Source of the DNA: Sulfurovum sp. | GTDB lineage: Bacteria > Campylobacterota > Campylobacteria > Campylobacterales > Sulfurovaceae | Assembly (NCBI GenBank): GCA_030622375.1 | Contig: JAUXGC010000014.1 | Location: 1-19,606 of the forward strand | Direction of reading: 5' to 3' | DNA length: 19,606 bases | Shown: positions 6,808 to 13,806 of the stretch, piece after piece | How positions within the stretch are numbered: position 1 is the stretch's first letter | Layout of the letters: each line of letters opens with the position of its first letter | Made by a program: the position numbers and the translations under genes | The notes under the pieces: generated by a model | Seen by the model: only the letters and a program-made list of their open reading frames with translations | Database searches by the model: none | What the model was told of the DNA's origin: nothing

Positions 6808-8148
6808 TCATTCGTTATCATCATCTTCATTATTTTTTATAATTTCAAGCACACTCTTAAGCCCTTGCTCATCCCCATAAAAATACTCCTCCAACAAAGG
6901 TTTAATCTTATACTCCAAAGCAAAATCCAAATCGTCACCATTCTGTATCTTCATAAAATAACTATGCCCAAGCGCATAATCTGCACTAAGTTTTTCTGTT
7001 ATTTTCTCATTCAGCTGTTGCATTATATCTTTAGCTGTTTCATCGCGAACTAACTCAAGATTTGGTTCCATCTTCAAAAATGTAAACCGTCTTCGTAAAG
7101 CTATGTCTATCAGAGCTATAGATTTATCTGTACTGTTCATAGTTCCTATGATGTAGAGATTGGAAGGTATCTTAAACGGTTTTTTAGAATAAGGAAGCGT
7201 TACTTCAAAGGTATCTCTTTTGTCTTCCTCTATGAGTGTGATGAGTTCTCCAAAAATTTTAGAAATATTGCCTCTATTGATTTCATCTATGACTAGGTAG
7301 TAATTTTGTAATTCACTTTTTGAACTTTTATAACTACAATCAGTGTTATTTAAATATTTTTTCATCGCCTCATAAAGTTTAAAATAATACGGTGCATTCC
7401 CGTGATACATACTTTGAGATTCATATGTAGGCTTAATGTCTTGATACTTTTTAATCTGTTCCTTTATAAACGATTCAAAATCTCTTTGAATAATATCTTT
7501 TGTTAGTGATTGATCTTTAACTCGCCCTCCAACTTTAAAAGATTGAAATTCACCATTTATTTTTTTCTTTACTACAATGGTTAGATTTTTATCTATGACA
7601 AATTTATCTTGACTCTCTACTTCTTGACTAAAATCATTTAAAAAACTTTCAAAATCAAAATAATTATTACTTTTTGAATTATCTAAATTTGTCTGAGCCT
7701 CAATACATATTTGTCTAAACACTCCATTCTTAAGCTCAATATCTCCATCTTCATTGGGCCTAAACCCTTCTATAAAATCTTCATATCCAAAATTTTGATG
7801 AAAGGTTATAAATTTTACTTTATCTTTTATATCATCAATGTCTGCAATATCCTTAAGCTCATTTTTTGTAATAGTTTCAAATATATATTTTTCAGGCATT
7901 CCACTTTCTATAAGGCTTATTAGTTTTTGTGTATTGTGTGTTTTCCCTGCACCTGGGGAGCCGTATAAGATAATATTTTTGATATTTCTTTGGATGATAT
8001 TGTTTGCAATATTGTCTTGCATGACATTATTTTCAATATTCTCCTGTATGACATTGTTTTCGTCATTGTTATTTTCTAAAAAGTCAATATATTTTCTGAG
8101 GGCTGATTGAGGTCTTCCCCTTCCAATATTCATACTAAACTCATGCAT
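6808..8148 (-). CDS. mcrB: McrB-like AAA+ GTPase of a McrBC restriction system (surviving ORF of an interrupted gene)
   Basis: McrB is the GTP-driven motor subunit of McrBC, a type IV restriction enzyme that cuts modified DNA. The 446-residue ORF carries Walker A GSPGAGKTH (63-71), Walker B YLVIDEINRGN (284-294) and the GTP-specific MNxxD signature in GTMNSTDKS (335-343). ALRRRF follows at 350-355. These motifs are intact. However, the same frame continues upstream as convincing protein to an ATG at 8343 with a strong ribosome binding site, broken only by a TGA at 8296-8298. The ATG at 8148 is the first possible start after that TGA and has no Shine-Dalgarno sequence. The gene is therefore probably a recent pseudogene, or makes a truncated protein lacking about 65 N-terminal residues. 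Three 27-bp tandem repeats lie just before the Walker A motif. Confidence 0.8.
   Translation of the reverse strand: MHEFSMNIGRGRPQSALRKYIDFLENNNDENNVIQENIENNVMQDNIANNIIQRNIKNIILYGSPGAGKTHNTQKLISLIESGMPEKYIFETITKNELKDIADIDDIKDKVKFITFHQNFGYEDFIEGFRPNEDGDIELKNGVFRQICIEAQTNLDNSKSNNYFDFESFLNDFSQEVESQDKFVIDKNLTIVVKKKINGEFQSFKVGGRVKDQSLTKDIIQRDFESFIKEQIKKYQDIKPTYESQSMYHGNAPYYFKLYEAMKKYLNNTDCSYKSSKSELQNYYLVIDEINRGNISKIFGELITLIEEDKRDTFEVTLPYSKKPFKIPSNLYIIGTMNSTDKSIALIDIALRRRFTFLKMEPNLELVRDETAKDIMQQLNEKITEKLSADYALGHSYFMKIQNGDDLDFALEYKIKPLLEEYFYGDEQGLKSVLEIIKNNEDDDNE
7982..8062 (-). repeat. Three tandem 27-bp repeats in the mcrB linker
   Basis: Three imperfect 27-bp units (7982-8008, 8009-8035, 8036-8062) with a partial fourth beyond encode the 9-residue repeats ENNVIQENI, ENNVMQDNI and ANNIIQRNI. 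They form a linker directly before the GTPase core of McrB. The period is a multiple of three, so gain or loss of units would keep the frame. Confidence 0.85.
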
Positions 8149-8343
8149 ATTACCATCAACACCACATCTAGTATGCCATGCATTTATTCTATCTATATCA
8201 ACTATACTAAAAATAGACTCAATATCTAAATGATTTGGAATATCTGCATCAAGACTTCTAATATAACCATCAATCGTAGTAGTATTTTGTACTGTTCATG
8301 TCGCCCATTCTCTAAACCTATTTCGTCTATCTTCTATTGACAT
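8149..8343 (-). pseudogene. mcrB: Detached 5' segment of mcrB with in-frame TGA at codon 16
   Basis: From an ATG at 8341-8343 the mcrB frame reads MSIEDRRNRFREWAT, then TGA at 8296-8298. It then runs on without another stop as TVQNTTTIDGYIRSLDADIP... through GRGRPQSALRKYIDFL in the surviving ORF. The ATG is preceded eight bases upstream by AGAGGA (8351-8356), a strong ribosome binding site, and overlaps the mcrC end by 10 bases as expected for coupled translation. The segment resembles the helical N-terminal regions seen on other restriction-type proteins (F..W, then T...YI..L, then SALRKYI.FL). No ATG, GTG or TTG occurs in frame between the TGA and 8148. A sequencing error at one base is the main alternative. 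Confidence 0.75.
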
Positions 8344-9464
8344 AATTTTATCCTCTCAATTCTCATTCTCATTTCATTAACATACCCCTTAAGCCCACCA
8401 TCAAACCCCAAATCCAAACTCCTCATCTTCAATCTAATCATATCATCCCCTTTACCAAGTTCCAAATTATCATCTATATCAACCAAATGTTTTGGATACA
8501 GAAGCATCGTATCTTTGACTTTAAAATTCATACCATAGGCAGACATCTGATACTTATCTTGTGCCGCCAAATTGCCCCTTTTGTTTACTTTTTTATACTT
8601 TGTATCTATGATTTTATTTCTGGTCATAATATCAGGCTTTAAAACCAAACTTCCAAAGTTTCCATGTTGTTGTAACTGTGTAGTATAATCTATCTCTTTA
8701 TACATTTTCCCAACAAACTTCTCAAATACCTCAGCCATATCAAACAAAAAAGCAAAACTTTTATCTCTACTTGTTTCTGTCATAGGTAAAAGCTTTTGAA
8801 GTATCATCAGGGCTACTTCATAACTCTTTTTATATCTACTATTCATACGGTCAAAATAGATATTTAATCTTTTAAAGTCCACATTCAAATAATCCACCTC
8901 ATTAAGTACAGCTTCACATCTATGCAAGTTACCGTAAGAGCTAAACTTTTTAAAGGTTCGTATAGCATAAAGGAAAAAGCGGTTAAGCTCATTGTCCATA
9001 CTAAACTCGTCAAACTCACAATAGATATTTTGATGATAAAAGTTATTGAAGTTTTTCTCTATGATGTATTTACCACGTAAAACTTTTAAGTTCTCTTGCA
9101 TAGTTATGTATTGTTTAAATACACCTCTTTTAAACTCATCCAGTAAAGCATCTGAAAATAGTCTAATAAACAGTTCAAATATTTGATGCTCTTGGTTGTC
9201 AGCATTTATCAAATCTTCATTTTTTAAATTTATATCATAAGCGTATATGAGCATATAGATAAACATATTTAGGTTTTGTGTATTTTCTGTAGTAATTTTA
9301 GGAATGATAAAATAGCTTTGATTGTCTATAGATAAAAAACCGCAATAATTTTTAGGTTTTATGCCTTTGAAGTTTATATCAAAACAACTATGTAGATTCT
9401 TATTTTCTTCTATATATTTTTCTAGTTCAGTAGGGATATTTTGATTTTCGTAAAGATATGTCAT
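8334..9464 (-). CDS. mcrC: McrC-like nuclease subunit of a McrBC restriction system
   Basis: McrC is the endonuclease subunit that binds McrB, stimulates its GTPase and cleaves DNA. The 376-residue protein has an N-terminal region of the McrC type and a C-terminal PD-(D/E)xK nuclease core: FLFDMAEVFEKFV (239-251), LKPDI with D278, and IDTKYKK with D287 and K289. All catalytic residues are present. The gene lies upstream of mcrB, the reverse of the classical mcrB-mcrC order, and overlaps the mcrB start by 10 bases. Its own ATG overlaps the stop of a 20-codon upstream ORF (ATGA). The region is richer in A/T than recQ and kdsD on either side, consistent with acquisition by transfer. Confidence 0.88.
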   Translation of the reverse strand: MTYLYENQNIPTELEKYIEENKNLHSCFDINFKGIKPKNYCGFLSIDNQSYFIIPKITTENTQNLNMFIYMLIYAYDINLKNEDLINADNQEHQIFELFIRLFSDALLDEFKRGVFKQYITMQENLKVLRGKYIIEKNFNNFYHQNIYCEFDEFSMDNELNRFFLYAIRTFKKFSSYGNLHRCEAVLNEVDYLNVDFKRLNIYFDRMNSRYKKSYEVALMILQKLLPMTETSRDKSFAFLFDMAEVFEKFVGKMYKEIDYTTQLQQHGNFGSLVLKPDIMTRNKIIDTKYKKVNKRGNLAAQDKYQMSAYGMNFKVKDTMLLYPKHLVDIDDNLELGKGDDMIRLKMRSLDLGFDGGLKGYVNEMRMRIERIKLCQ

Positions 9465-9523
9465 AGCATCTCTTGCTTATATATATTTTTATAATCTTCA
9501 ATCCACAAATAAACTAGTTCCAT
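9461..9523 (-). pseudogene. 20-codon remnant resembling the N-terminus of an AAA-family ATPase, coupled to mcrC
   Basis: An ATG at 9521-9523 starts a 20-residue ORF beginning MELVYLWIEDYKNI and ending in a TGA that overlaps the mcrC ATG as ATGA. The opening residues closely resemble the N-terminus I know from a family of defence-associated AAA/SMC-like ATPases (MELVYLWVEDYKNI followed by a KQGFNFSPR-like stretch). The rest of such a gene, including its Walker motifs, is absent. The likely history is a deletion that removed most of the ATPase gene and left its start beside mcrC. It might now serve only as a leader ORF that couples translation into mcrC. Confidence 0.5.
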
Positions 9524-9526
9524 TAT

Positions 9527-9580
9527 TTACTTTCTTTCTAATACATTACAGATAAAAATAGCCGAATCTTCCATATTCAT
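9527..9580 (-). other. Possible short ORF or gene fragment upstream of the AAA remnant
   Basis: A 17-codon ORF (MNMEDSAIFICNVLERK) ends 3 bases before the ATG of the AAA remnant. Its frame is open back to 9619. AAGGA lies about 10 bases before the first ATG. I do not recognise the peptide. It could be a tiny leader peptide or the 3' end of another lost gene. Confidence 0.3.
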
Positions 9581-9598
9581 CTCTTTTATGGTCCTTAT

Positions 9599-9633
9599 AA
9601 CTATACCATAGTTTATAAATTATTAAATGTCAA
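9599..9633 (-). promoter_or_regulatory. Candidate promoter of the mcrCB region with overlapping dyad
   Basis: On the minus strand TTGACA (9628-9633) is followed after 17 bases by TATGGT (9605-9610), a good -35/-10 pair just after the recQ stop. A dyad, AACTAT (9599-9604) and ATAGTT (9608-9613), covers the -10 region and could be an operator. The remaining 170-base gap between mcrC and recQ holds only the two short ORFs described separately. Confidence 0.45.
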
Positions 9634-9634
9634 A

Positions 9635-11413
9635 TTATTCACAAAACACCTCCAAAAACTCCTCACCATACCTCTCAAATTTAACTTCACCAATCCCATG
9701 TACGTTAAGCATATCCTGCTTATTTTGCGGTAATTTCACACTCAAGTCTTTAAGTGTCTTATCTGAAAATACAATATAGGGAGGTATATTGTTTGCCTGT
9801 GCTATCTTGGTTCTTAAATTACGTAAAATATCAAATATCTCGACATTGCAGTCATCAAAATAGCTTACTTTCTTTTTCGTTTCTGCTTTTTGAACTGCCA
9901 ATCTCTCTTTTTTGAGTTCAATGCTGTGTGCACCTTTGATAACTTCTACACCAAATGCTGTCAACTTATATACTTTAAACTCTCCTATTTCAACAGCATT
10001 TAGTTCAAGTAATTTGTCACCTATTGTCAACCATTGTGACCTACTATACTCATCTCCTATGCCATAGACAGAAAGGGTATCGTGTCCATTGGCTAAAACC
10101 CGTTGCTCCTTACTCCCCTTAAGTACATCTATCACATAGTGTAAACCAAAATTTTGCTTAGTGCGTAAAATAGTAGAGAGCAGCATGCGAGCAGCTGTAG
10201 TAATGTCTACTTTTTCACTGGCAGGTGCGGTACAGTTGTCACAGACTTTGCCACAGACATCCATACGGTCATCAAAGTAAGCTGCTACTGTCTGATGCCG
10301 ACAGTTCTCTGAATTGGTAAACCTTATCATGCTGTCAAGCTTATTGAAGGCATGTTGTTTGTAAGGTGTCTCTGGTAAATCTTCTATGAACATCTTTTGT
10401 TGCACAATATCTTGTGCAGAAAAAAGTAAAAGTGTTTCAGCCTCCACGCCATCTCTTCCTGCCCGTCCTATCTCCTGATAAAAATTCTCTAAAGTTTTTG
10501 GCATGGTCATATGTACTACAAAACGGATATTGCTCTTATCTATCCCCATACCAAATGCAATGGTTGCCACTACTATCTGCACTCTGTCTGCTACAAAGTC
10601 AGCATAAGTTTTGTTTTTCTCTTGAGTTGGTAATCCTGCATGATATGCTTTTGCTTCTATCCCTTTTGTTTGTAAAAAATGGGCAATGGCTTCTGTAGAT
10701 TTACGAGAAAGCGTATAGATGATACCAGATTCATTGGTATGACGTTTCAAAAACTCCATCAATTGTGCCCTTCCATCTTTAATGCGGTGCCTTGCGTTAA
10801 TCATTAGGTTATCTCTAAACAGTGAACCCCTTACCCTTTTAGGTTTTTGGAGTCCTAAGTTAGTTGCAATATCTTCTTCTACTGCTTTGGTCGCTGTGGC
10901 GGTAAAGGCAGCTATGGGGGTGGTCGCAAACTGTTCTTTGAGCAGAGAAAGCTGTCTATAATTCTCTCTAAATTCATGCCCCCATTCACTCACACAGTGT
11001 GCTTCATCTATGACAAAAAAGTTAATAGAAAGTTGGTGTAAAAGATTGAGAAAATATCCATTGGTCAGACGCTCTGGCGCAACATATAGAAGTTTTATTT
11101 TACCCCCTCTTAACTCTTTTTCTATCTGTTGACTCTCTTCTAGATTTTGCATGGAAGAGAGCATAGCCGCAGAGATACCATTGGCTTTAAGTGCCACAAC
11201 CTGATCGTGCATGAGTGCAAGAAGAGGTGAGACCACCACAGTAATGCCCTCCATCAAAAGTGTGGGGAGCTGATAGCAGAGTGATTTCCCCCCACCTGTA
11301 GGCAGTATCATCAATACATCTTTTTTATTTACAATAGCATCTACCACCTCTTCTTGTAGAGGGCGAAAAGTATCATGTCCAAAATAGTGTTTAAGGGTTT
11401 CTAATTTATTCAT
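9635..11413 (-). CDS. recQ: ATP-dependent DNA helicase RecQ
   Basis: RecQ is a 3'-5' superfamily 2 helicase acting in recombination and fork repair. The 592-residue protein starts with the RecQ motif 0 region (FGHDTFRPLQEEVV) and has Walker A TGGGKSL (39-45), the DEAH box at 136-139 followed by the aromatic-rich loop CVSEWGHEFR, and motif VI QEIGRAGRDG. A four-cysteine zinc site follows in CRHQ..., VCGKVC and DNC. A winged-helix region and a C-terminal HRDC domain (about 515-590) complete the full-length bacterial arrangement. No clear Shine-Dalgarno sequence precedes the ATG. The gene lies between phoU and the mcrCB island, on the same strand as both. Confidence 0.96.
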   Translation of the reverse strand: MNKLETLKHYFGHDTFRPLQEEVVDAIVNKKDVLMILPTGGGKSLCYQLPTLLMEGITVVVSPLLALMHDQVVALKANGISAAMLSSMQNLEESQQIEKELRGGKIKLLYVAPERLTNGYFLNLLHQLSINFFVIDEAHCVSEWGHEFRENYRQLSLLKEQFATTPIAAFTATATKAVEEDIATNLGLQKPKRVRGSLFRDNLMINARHRIKDGRAQLMEFLKRHTNESGIIYTLSRKSTEAIAHFLQTKGIEAKAYHAGLPTQEKNKTYADFVADRVQIVVATIAFGMGIDKSNIRFVVHMTMPKTLENFYQEIGRAGRDGVEAETLLLFSAQDIVQQKMFIEDLPETPYKQHAFNKLDSMIRFTNSENCRHQTVAAYFDDRMDVCGKVCDNCTAPASEKVDITTAARMLLSTILRTKQNFGLHYVIDVLKGSKEQRVLANGHDTLSVYGIGDEYSRSQWLTIGDKLLELNAVEIGEFKVYKLTAFGVEVIKGAHSIELKKERLAVQKAETKKKVSYFDDCNVEIFDILRNLRTKIAQANNIPPYIVFSDKTLKDLSVKLPQNKQDMLNVHGIGEVKFERYGEEFLEVFCE

Positions 11414-11450
11414 AATGGCAGTGTATCGTGTTAGAAGGTAAGAGCTAATT

Positions 11451-11471
11451 AATATGTCAAATTGACATATT
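11451..11471. promoter_or_regulatory. Near-perfect 10-bp palindrome between phoU and recQ
   Basis: AATATGTCAA (11451-11460), one A, then TTGACATATT (11462-11471) forms a perfect inverted repeat in the 62-base gap between the recQ start and the phoU stop. On the plus strand it runs into TTTTT. On the minus strand it contains TTGACA. The one-base centre suits a protein-binding operator or a terminator with a slightly opened loop at the end of the pst-phoU transcript. Confidence 0.5.
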
Positions 11472-11475
11472 TTTA

Positions 11476-12141
11476 TTAAAGCTTCCCACCCATGCGAGCA
11501 AATATAATGCGAGAAGAGATACTCTCTAATCTGTCTATAATTTTTAGATTTTTTCGAATATATTTTAAAAGGTTAAAATACTCTTCTGTAACTGTATGCG
11601 ATAAACTCATTTTTTGGATGAGTTCTTTCTCTAAGAGAGAGTATATGTCATCGGTTTTGCTATACTCTACTTCTATTTGGGTTGCCAAAAACTGTATTTT
11701 ATCATTATCCTCAAAAGTTTGAAGCATCTCAAGTGTGGCATCAAAGGCATTAAGTGTACATCGATTAATGTTCAGAGAGTTTTTAATTACTTTATATACT
11801 TCAGAATTCTCCTCTCCCAATACTCCTTTCATATTTTTAATATAGTTGTTGAGATTTGTACGAATGCGATTGAGAGCAGAGGTCACCTTTAAGTAGGAAA
11901 CCATCTCTCTAAGGTCTCGTGCTTCTGGTGTAAACTTAGCAAATATTAAAACTATATCATTGTCTATCTTTTCTGTTGTATCAAAAATCTTTTTAAGTGA
12001 TTTTCGTGCTTGCTCTAATCCTTTTATATCTTCAGCCTCAAGTGCCTGTAGAGCCAATTTGTTTGCAATAGATAGATTTGTAAGAACTTCAATAATTTTA
12101 TTTCTGACCTTATGTCTTGCTTCACTGTAACCTTCTAACAT
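11476..12141 (-). CDS. phoU: PhoU-like phosphate signalling protein
   Basis: PhoU links the PstSCAB transporter to the sensor kinase that represses the phosphate regulon when phosphate is plentiful. This 221-residue, all-helical protein has the two-repeat PhoU layout (about 8-105 and 115-210), with FTPEARDLREMVSYLKVTSALNRI at about 70-93. It follows pstB in the usual operon position, 26 bases downstream, with GGAG before its ATG. The metal-binding ExxxD motifs of canonical PhoU (as in ERIGD) are not conserved: the equivalent places read NRIRT and DRLES. It may work without the usual metal cluster. The call rests on both sequence and context. Confidence 0.85.
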   Translation of the reverse strand: MLEGYSEARHKVRNKIIEVLTNLSIANKLALQALEAEDIKGLEQARKSLKKIFDTTEKIDNDIVLIFAKFTPEARDLREMVSYLKVTSALNRIRTNLNNYIKNMKGVLGEENSEVYKVIKNSLNINRCTLNAFDATLEMLQTFEDNDKIQFLATQIEVEYSKTDDIYSLLEKELIQKMSLSHTVTEEYFNLLKYIRKNLKIIDRLESISSRIIFARMGGKL

Positions 12142-12167
12142 TTTTTCTCCTATTGTAAGTTATGTTT

Positions 12168-12959
12168 TTATCCAAATCTACCGGTAATATAGTCTTCTGT
12201 TAATTTCTGTGCAGGATTTAAGAAGATATTATTTGTTTTATCATACTCTATTAAGTCACCCAAATACATAAAAGCTGTATAGTCACTAAGCCTACTGGCT
12301 TGCTGCATATTATGCGTAACAATCATTACCGATATCTCTTTTTTTAACTGAGATATCAACTCTTCTATAGCCCCCGTTGAGATGGGGTCTAGTGCTGATG
12401 TAGGTTCATCAAATAGTAAAATTTCTGGTTTAAGCGCTACGGCTCTGGCAATGCAAAGTCTTTGTTGCTGTCCTCCACTTAGCCCCAATGCACTCTTTTT
12501 CAGACGATCTTTTGTCTCTTTCCATACAGCAGCATCTTTAAGTGCTTCTTTGACACGCTTTTCTATTTCTGTTTTGTCTTTAATTCCAGAGAGTTTCAAA
12601 CCATAAGCAACATTGTCAAAAATACTCATAGGAAAAGGAGTTGGTTTTTGAAATATCATTCCTACTTTTTGACGAAGTTCTATAAAATCATTCTCCTTTT
12701 TAAGCGTTAAAATATTTTGCTTTGTGCCATCACTGCTATAGAGGTTTATCTCTCCTTTATAAGTGTTTCCAGGATACAAATCATGGATACGATTCATCGC
12801 TCTTAAAAGTGTAGACTTACCACAGCCACTAGGACCAATCATAGCTGTAATTTTATTTCTCTTTAGAGGCATATTAATATTCTTTAGTGAGGGCTCATCT
12901 GCGCCTGGATAAGTAAAGTCAAAATCTTTAATATCCATAATAATATTGTTATTTTTCAT
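12168..12959 (-). CDS. pstB: Phosphate ABC transporter ATP-binding protein PstB
   Basis: PstB hydrolyses ATP to drive phosphate import through PstC and PstA. The 263-residue protein has Walker [10 protein letters not shown] (42-50), the Q-loop at Q104 within [20 protein letters not shown] (the PFPMSI stretch is typical of PstB), the signature LSGGQQQR (160-167), Walker [12 protein letters not shown] (181-191) and the H-loop histidine at 216 in VTHN. Length is standard. It follows pstA by 22 bases and precedes phoU, with an AGG-type ribosome binding site before the ATG. All catalytic elements are intact. Confidence 0.97.
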   Translation of the reverse strand: MKNNNIIMDIKDFDFTYPGADEPSLKNINMPLKRNKITAMIGPSGCGKSTLLRAMNRIHDLYPGNTYKGEINLYSSDGTKQNILTLKKENDFIELRQKVGMIFQKPTPFPMSIFDNVAYGLKLSGIKDKTEIEKRVKEALKDAAVWKETKDRLKKSALGLSGGQQQRLCIARAVALKPEILLFDEPTSALDPISTGAIEELISQLKKEISVMIVTHNMQQASRLSDYTAFMYLGDLIEYDKTNNIFLNPAQKLTEDYITGRFG

Positions 12960-12981
12960 GTAATCTAACTAACCTTTTCTA

Positions 12982-13791
12982 TTATTTTTTTGTTCTGATT
13001 ATGTATCTGCCGAGAAGATTTATACATAAAACAATTGCTGTAAGTACAAATGAGGCTGCCCATGCCAACTCTCTGCTTGCCTCATCAGGATAGGTTGCAA
13101 GATTGTAAATGCTTACTGTGAGAGAAGGAAATTGTTCCGTTAAATCCATAGTAAAGAACTGGTTATTAGCAGAGGTAAAAAGCAGAGGAGCCGTCTCACC
13201 AATAATACGTGCAAAAGAGAGTAGCACCCCAGTGGTTATCCCAACTTTGGCTGCCTTTAGGATTATTTGTAAAATAATTTTATGTTTACTTCCTCCCAAG
13301 GCAATTCCAGCTTCTCGTAACTCTTTTGGTACAAGAGATAACATATTGTCAGTGGTACTTATGATAATGGGTATCATCATAATAGCAAGTGCAACAATAC
13401 CTGCCCAGCCATTATATCCTCTAAACGGGTCAACCAATATAGCAAAAACAAAAACACCTATAACAATGGAAGGTGCAGACATCATAACGTCACTAAGGTT
13501 TCTTATGATGGAAGCTAACTTACCATTACTGCTATACTCTCGCAAATAGATACCTGCCATCATTCCAATAGGTATGGCAATTGTACTTGCCATAAGAGCC
13601 ATAGTAAACTGACCTACAAGCAAGTTGCGTATTCCTCCCTCTACAAGGTCCTTGGTAAAAGTAGTAAAATGTAAACTTGAAATACCTTTGTAGCTTAAAG
13701 TTATTAGTATCCAAAAAAGAAATCCCAAGCCTACGAGAGCAGAGAGCGTAGAGAGTATTAAAATAAATTTATTGAGTAAAAGTCTGTTCAT
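12982..13791 (-). CDS. pstA: Phosphate ABC transporter permease PstA
   Basis: PstA is one of the two inner-membrane permease subunits of the high-affinity phosphate importer. The 269-residue protein has about six membrane segments, starting at residues 9-33. The cytoplasmic EAA loop that contacts PstB is at about 160-178 (EAGIALGGSKHKIILQIIL), followed by ARIIGETAPLLFT, typical of PstA. It starts 15 bases after pstC and is followed by pstB after 22 bases, so the permease and ATPase genes form one transcription unit. It lacks the large insert seen in some homologues and is of ordinary length. Confidence 0.95.
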   Translation of the reverse strand: MNRLLLNKFILILSTLSALVGLGFLFWILITLSYKGISSLHFTTFTKDLVEGGIRNLLVGQFTMALMASTIAIPIGMMAGIYLREYSSNGKLASIIRNLSDVMMSAPSIVIGVFVFAILVDPFRGYNGWAGIVALAIMMIPIIISTTDNMLSLVPKELREAGIALGGSKHKIILQIILKAAKVGITTGVLLSFARIIGETAPLLFTSANNQFFTMDLTEQFPSLTVSIYNLATYPDEASRELAWAASFVLTAIVLCINLLGRYIIRTKK

Positions 13792-13806
13792 AGCTTGCCA
13801 CCTTTT

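Noticed and set aside
8296..8298. TGA in mcrB read as selenocysteine or a programmed recoding site
   Set aside because: No stable hairpin follows the TGA as a bacterial selenocysteine element would need, and McrB is not a known selenoprotein. A nonsense mutation or sequencing error is simpler.
13109..13549. 146-codon plus-strand ORF opposite pstA, and other long antisense ORFs such as 4634-5137
   Set aside because: They lie opposite well-supported genes (pstA, rluB) and lack family motifs or ribosome binding sites. They are by-products of codon use on the other strand.
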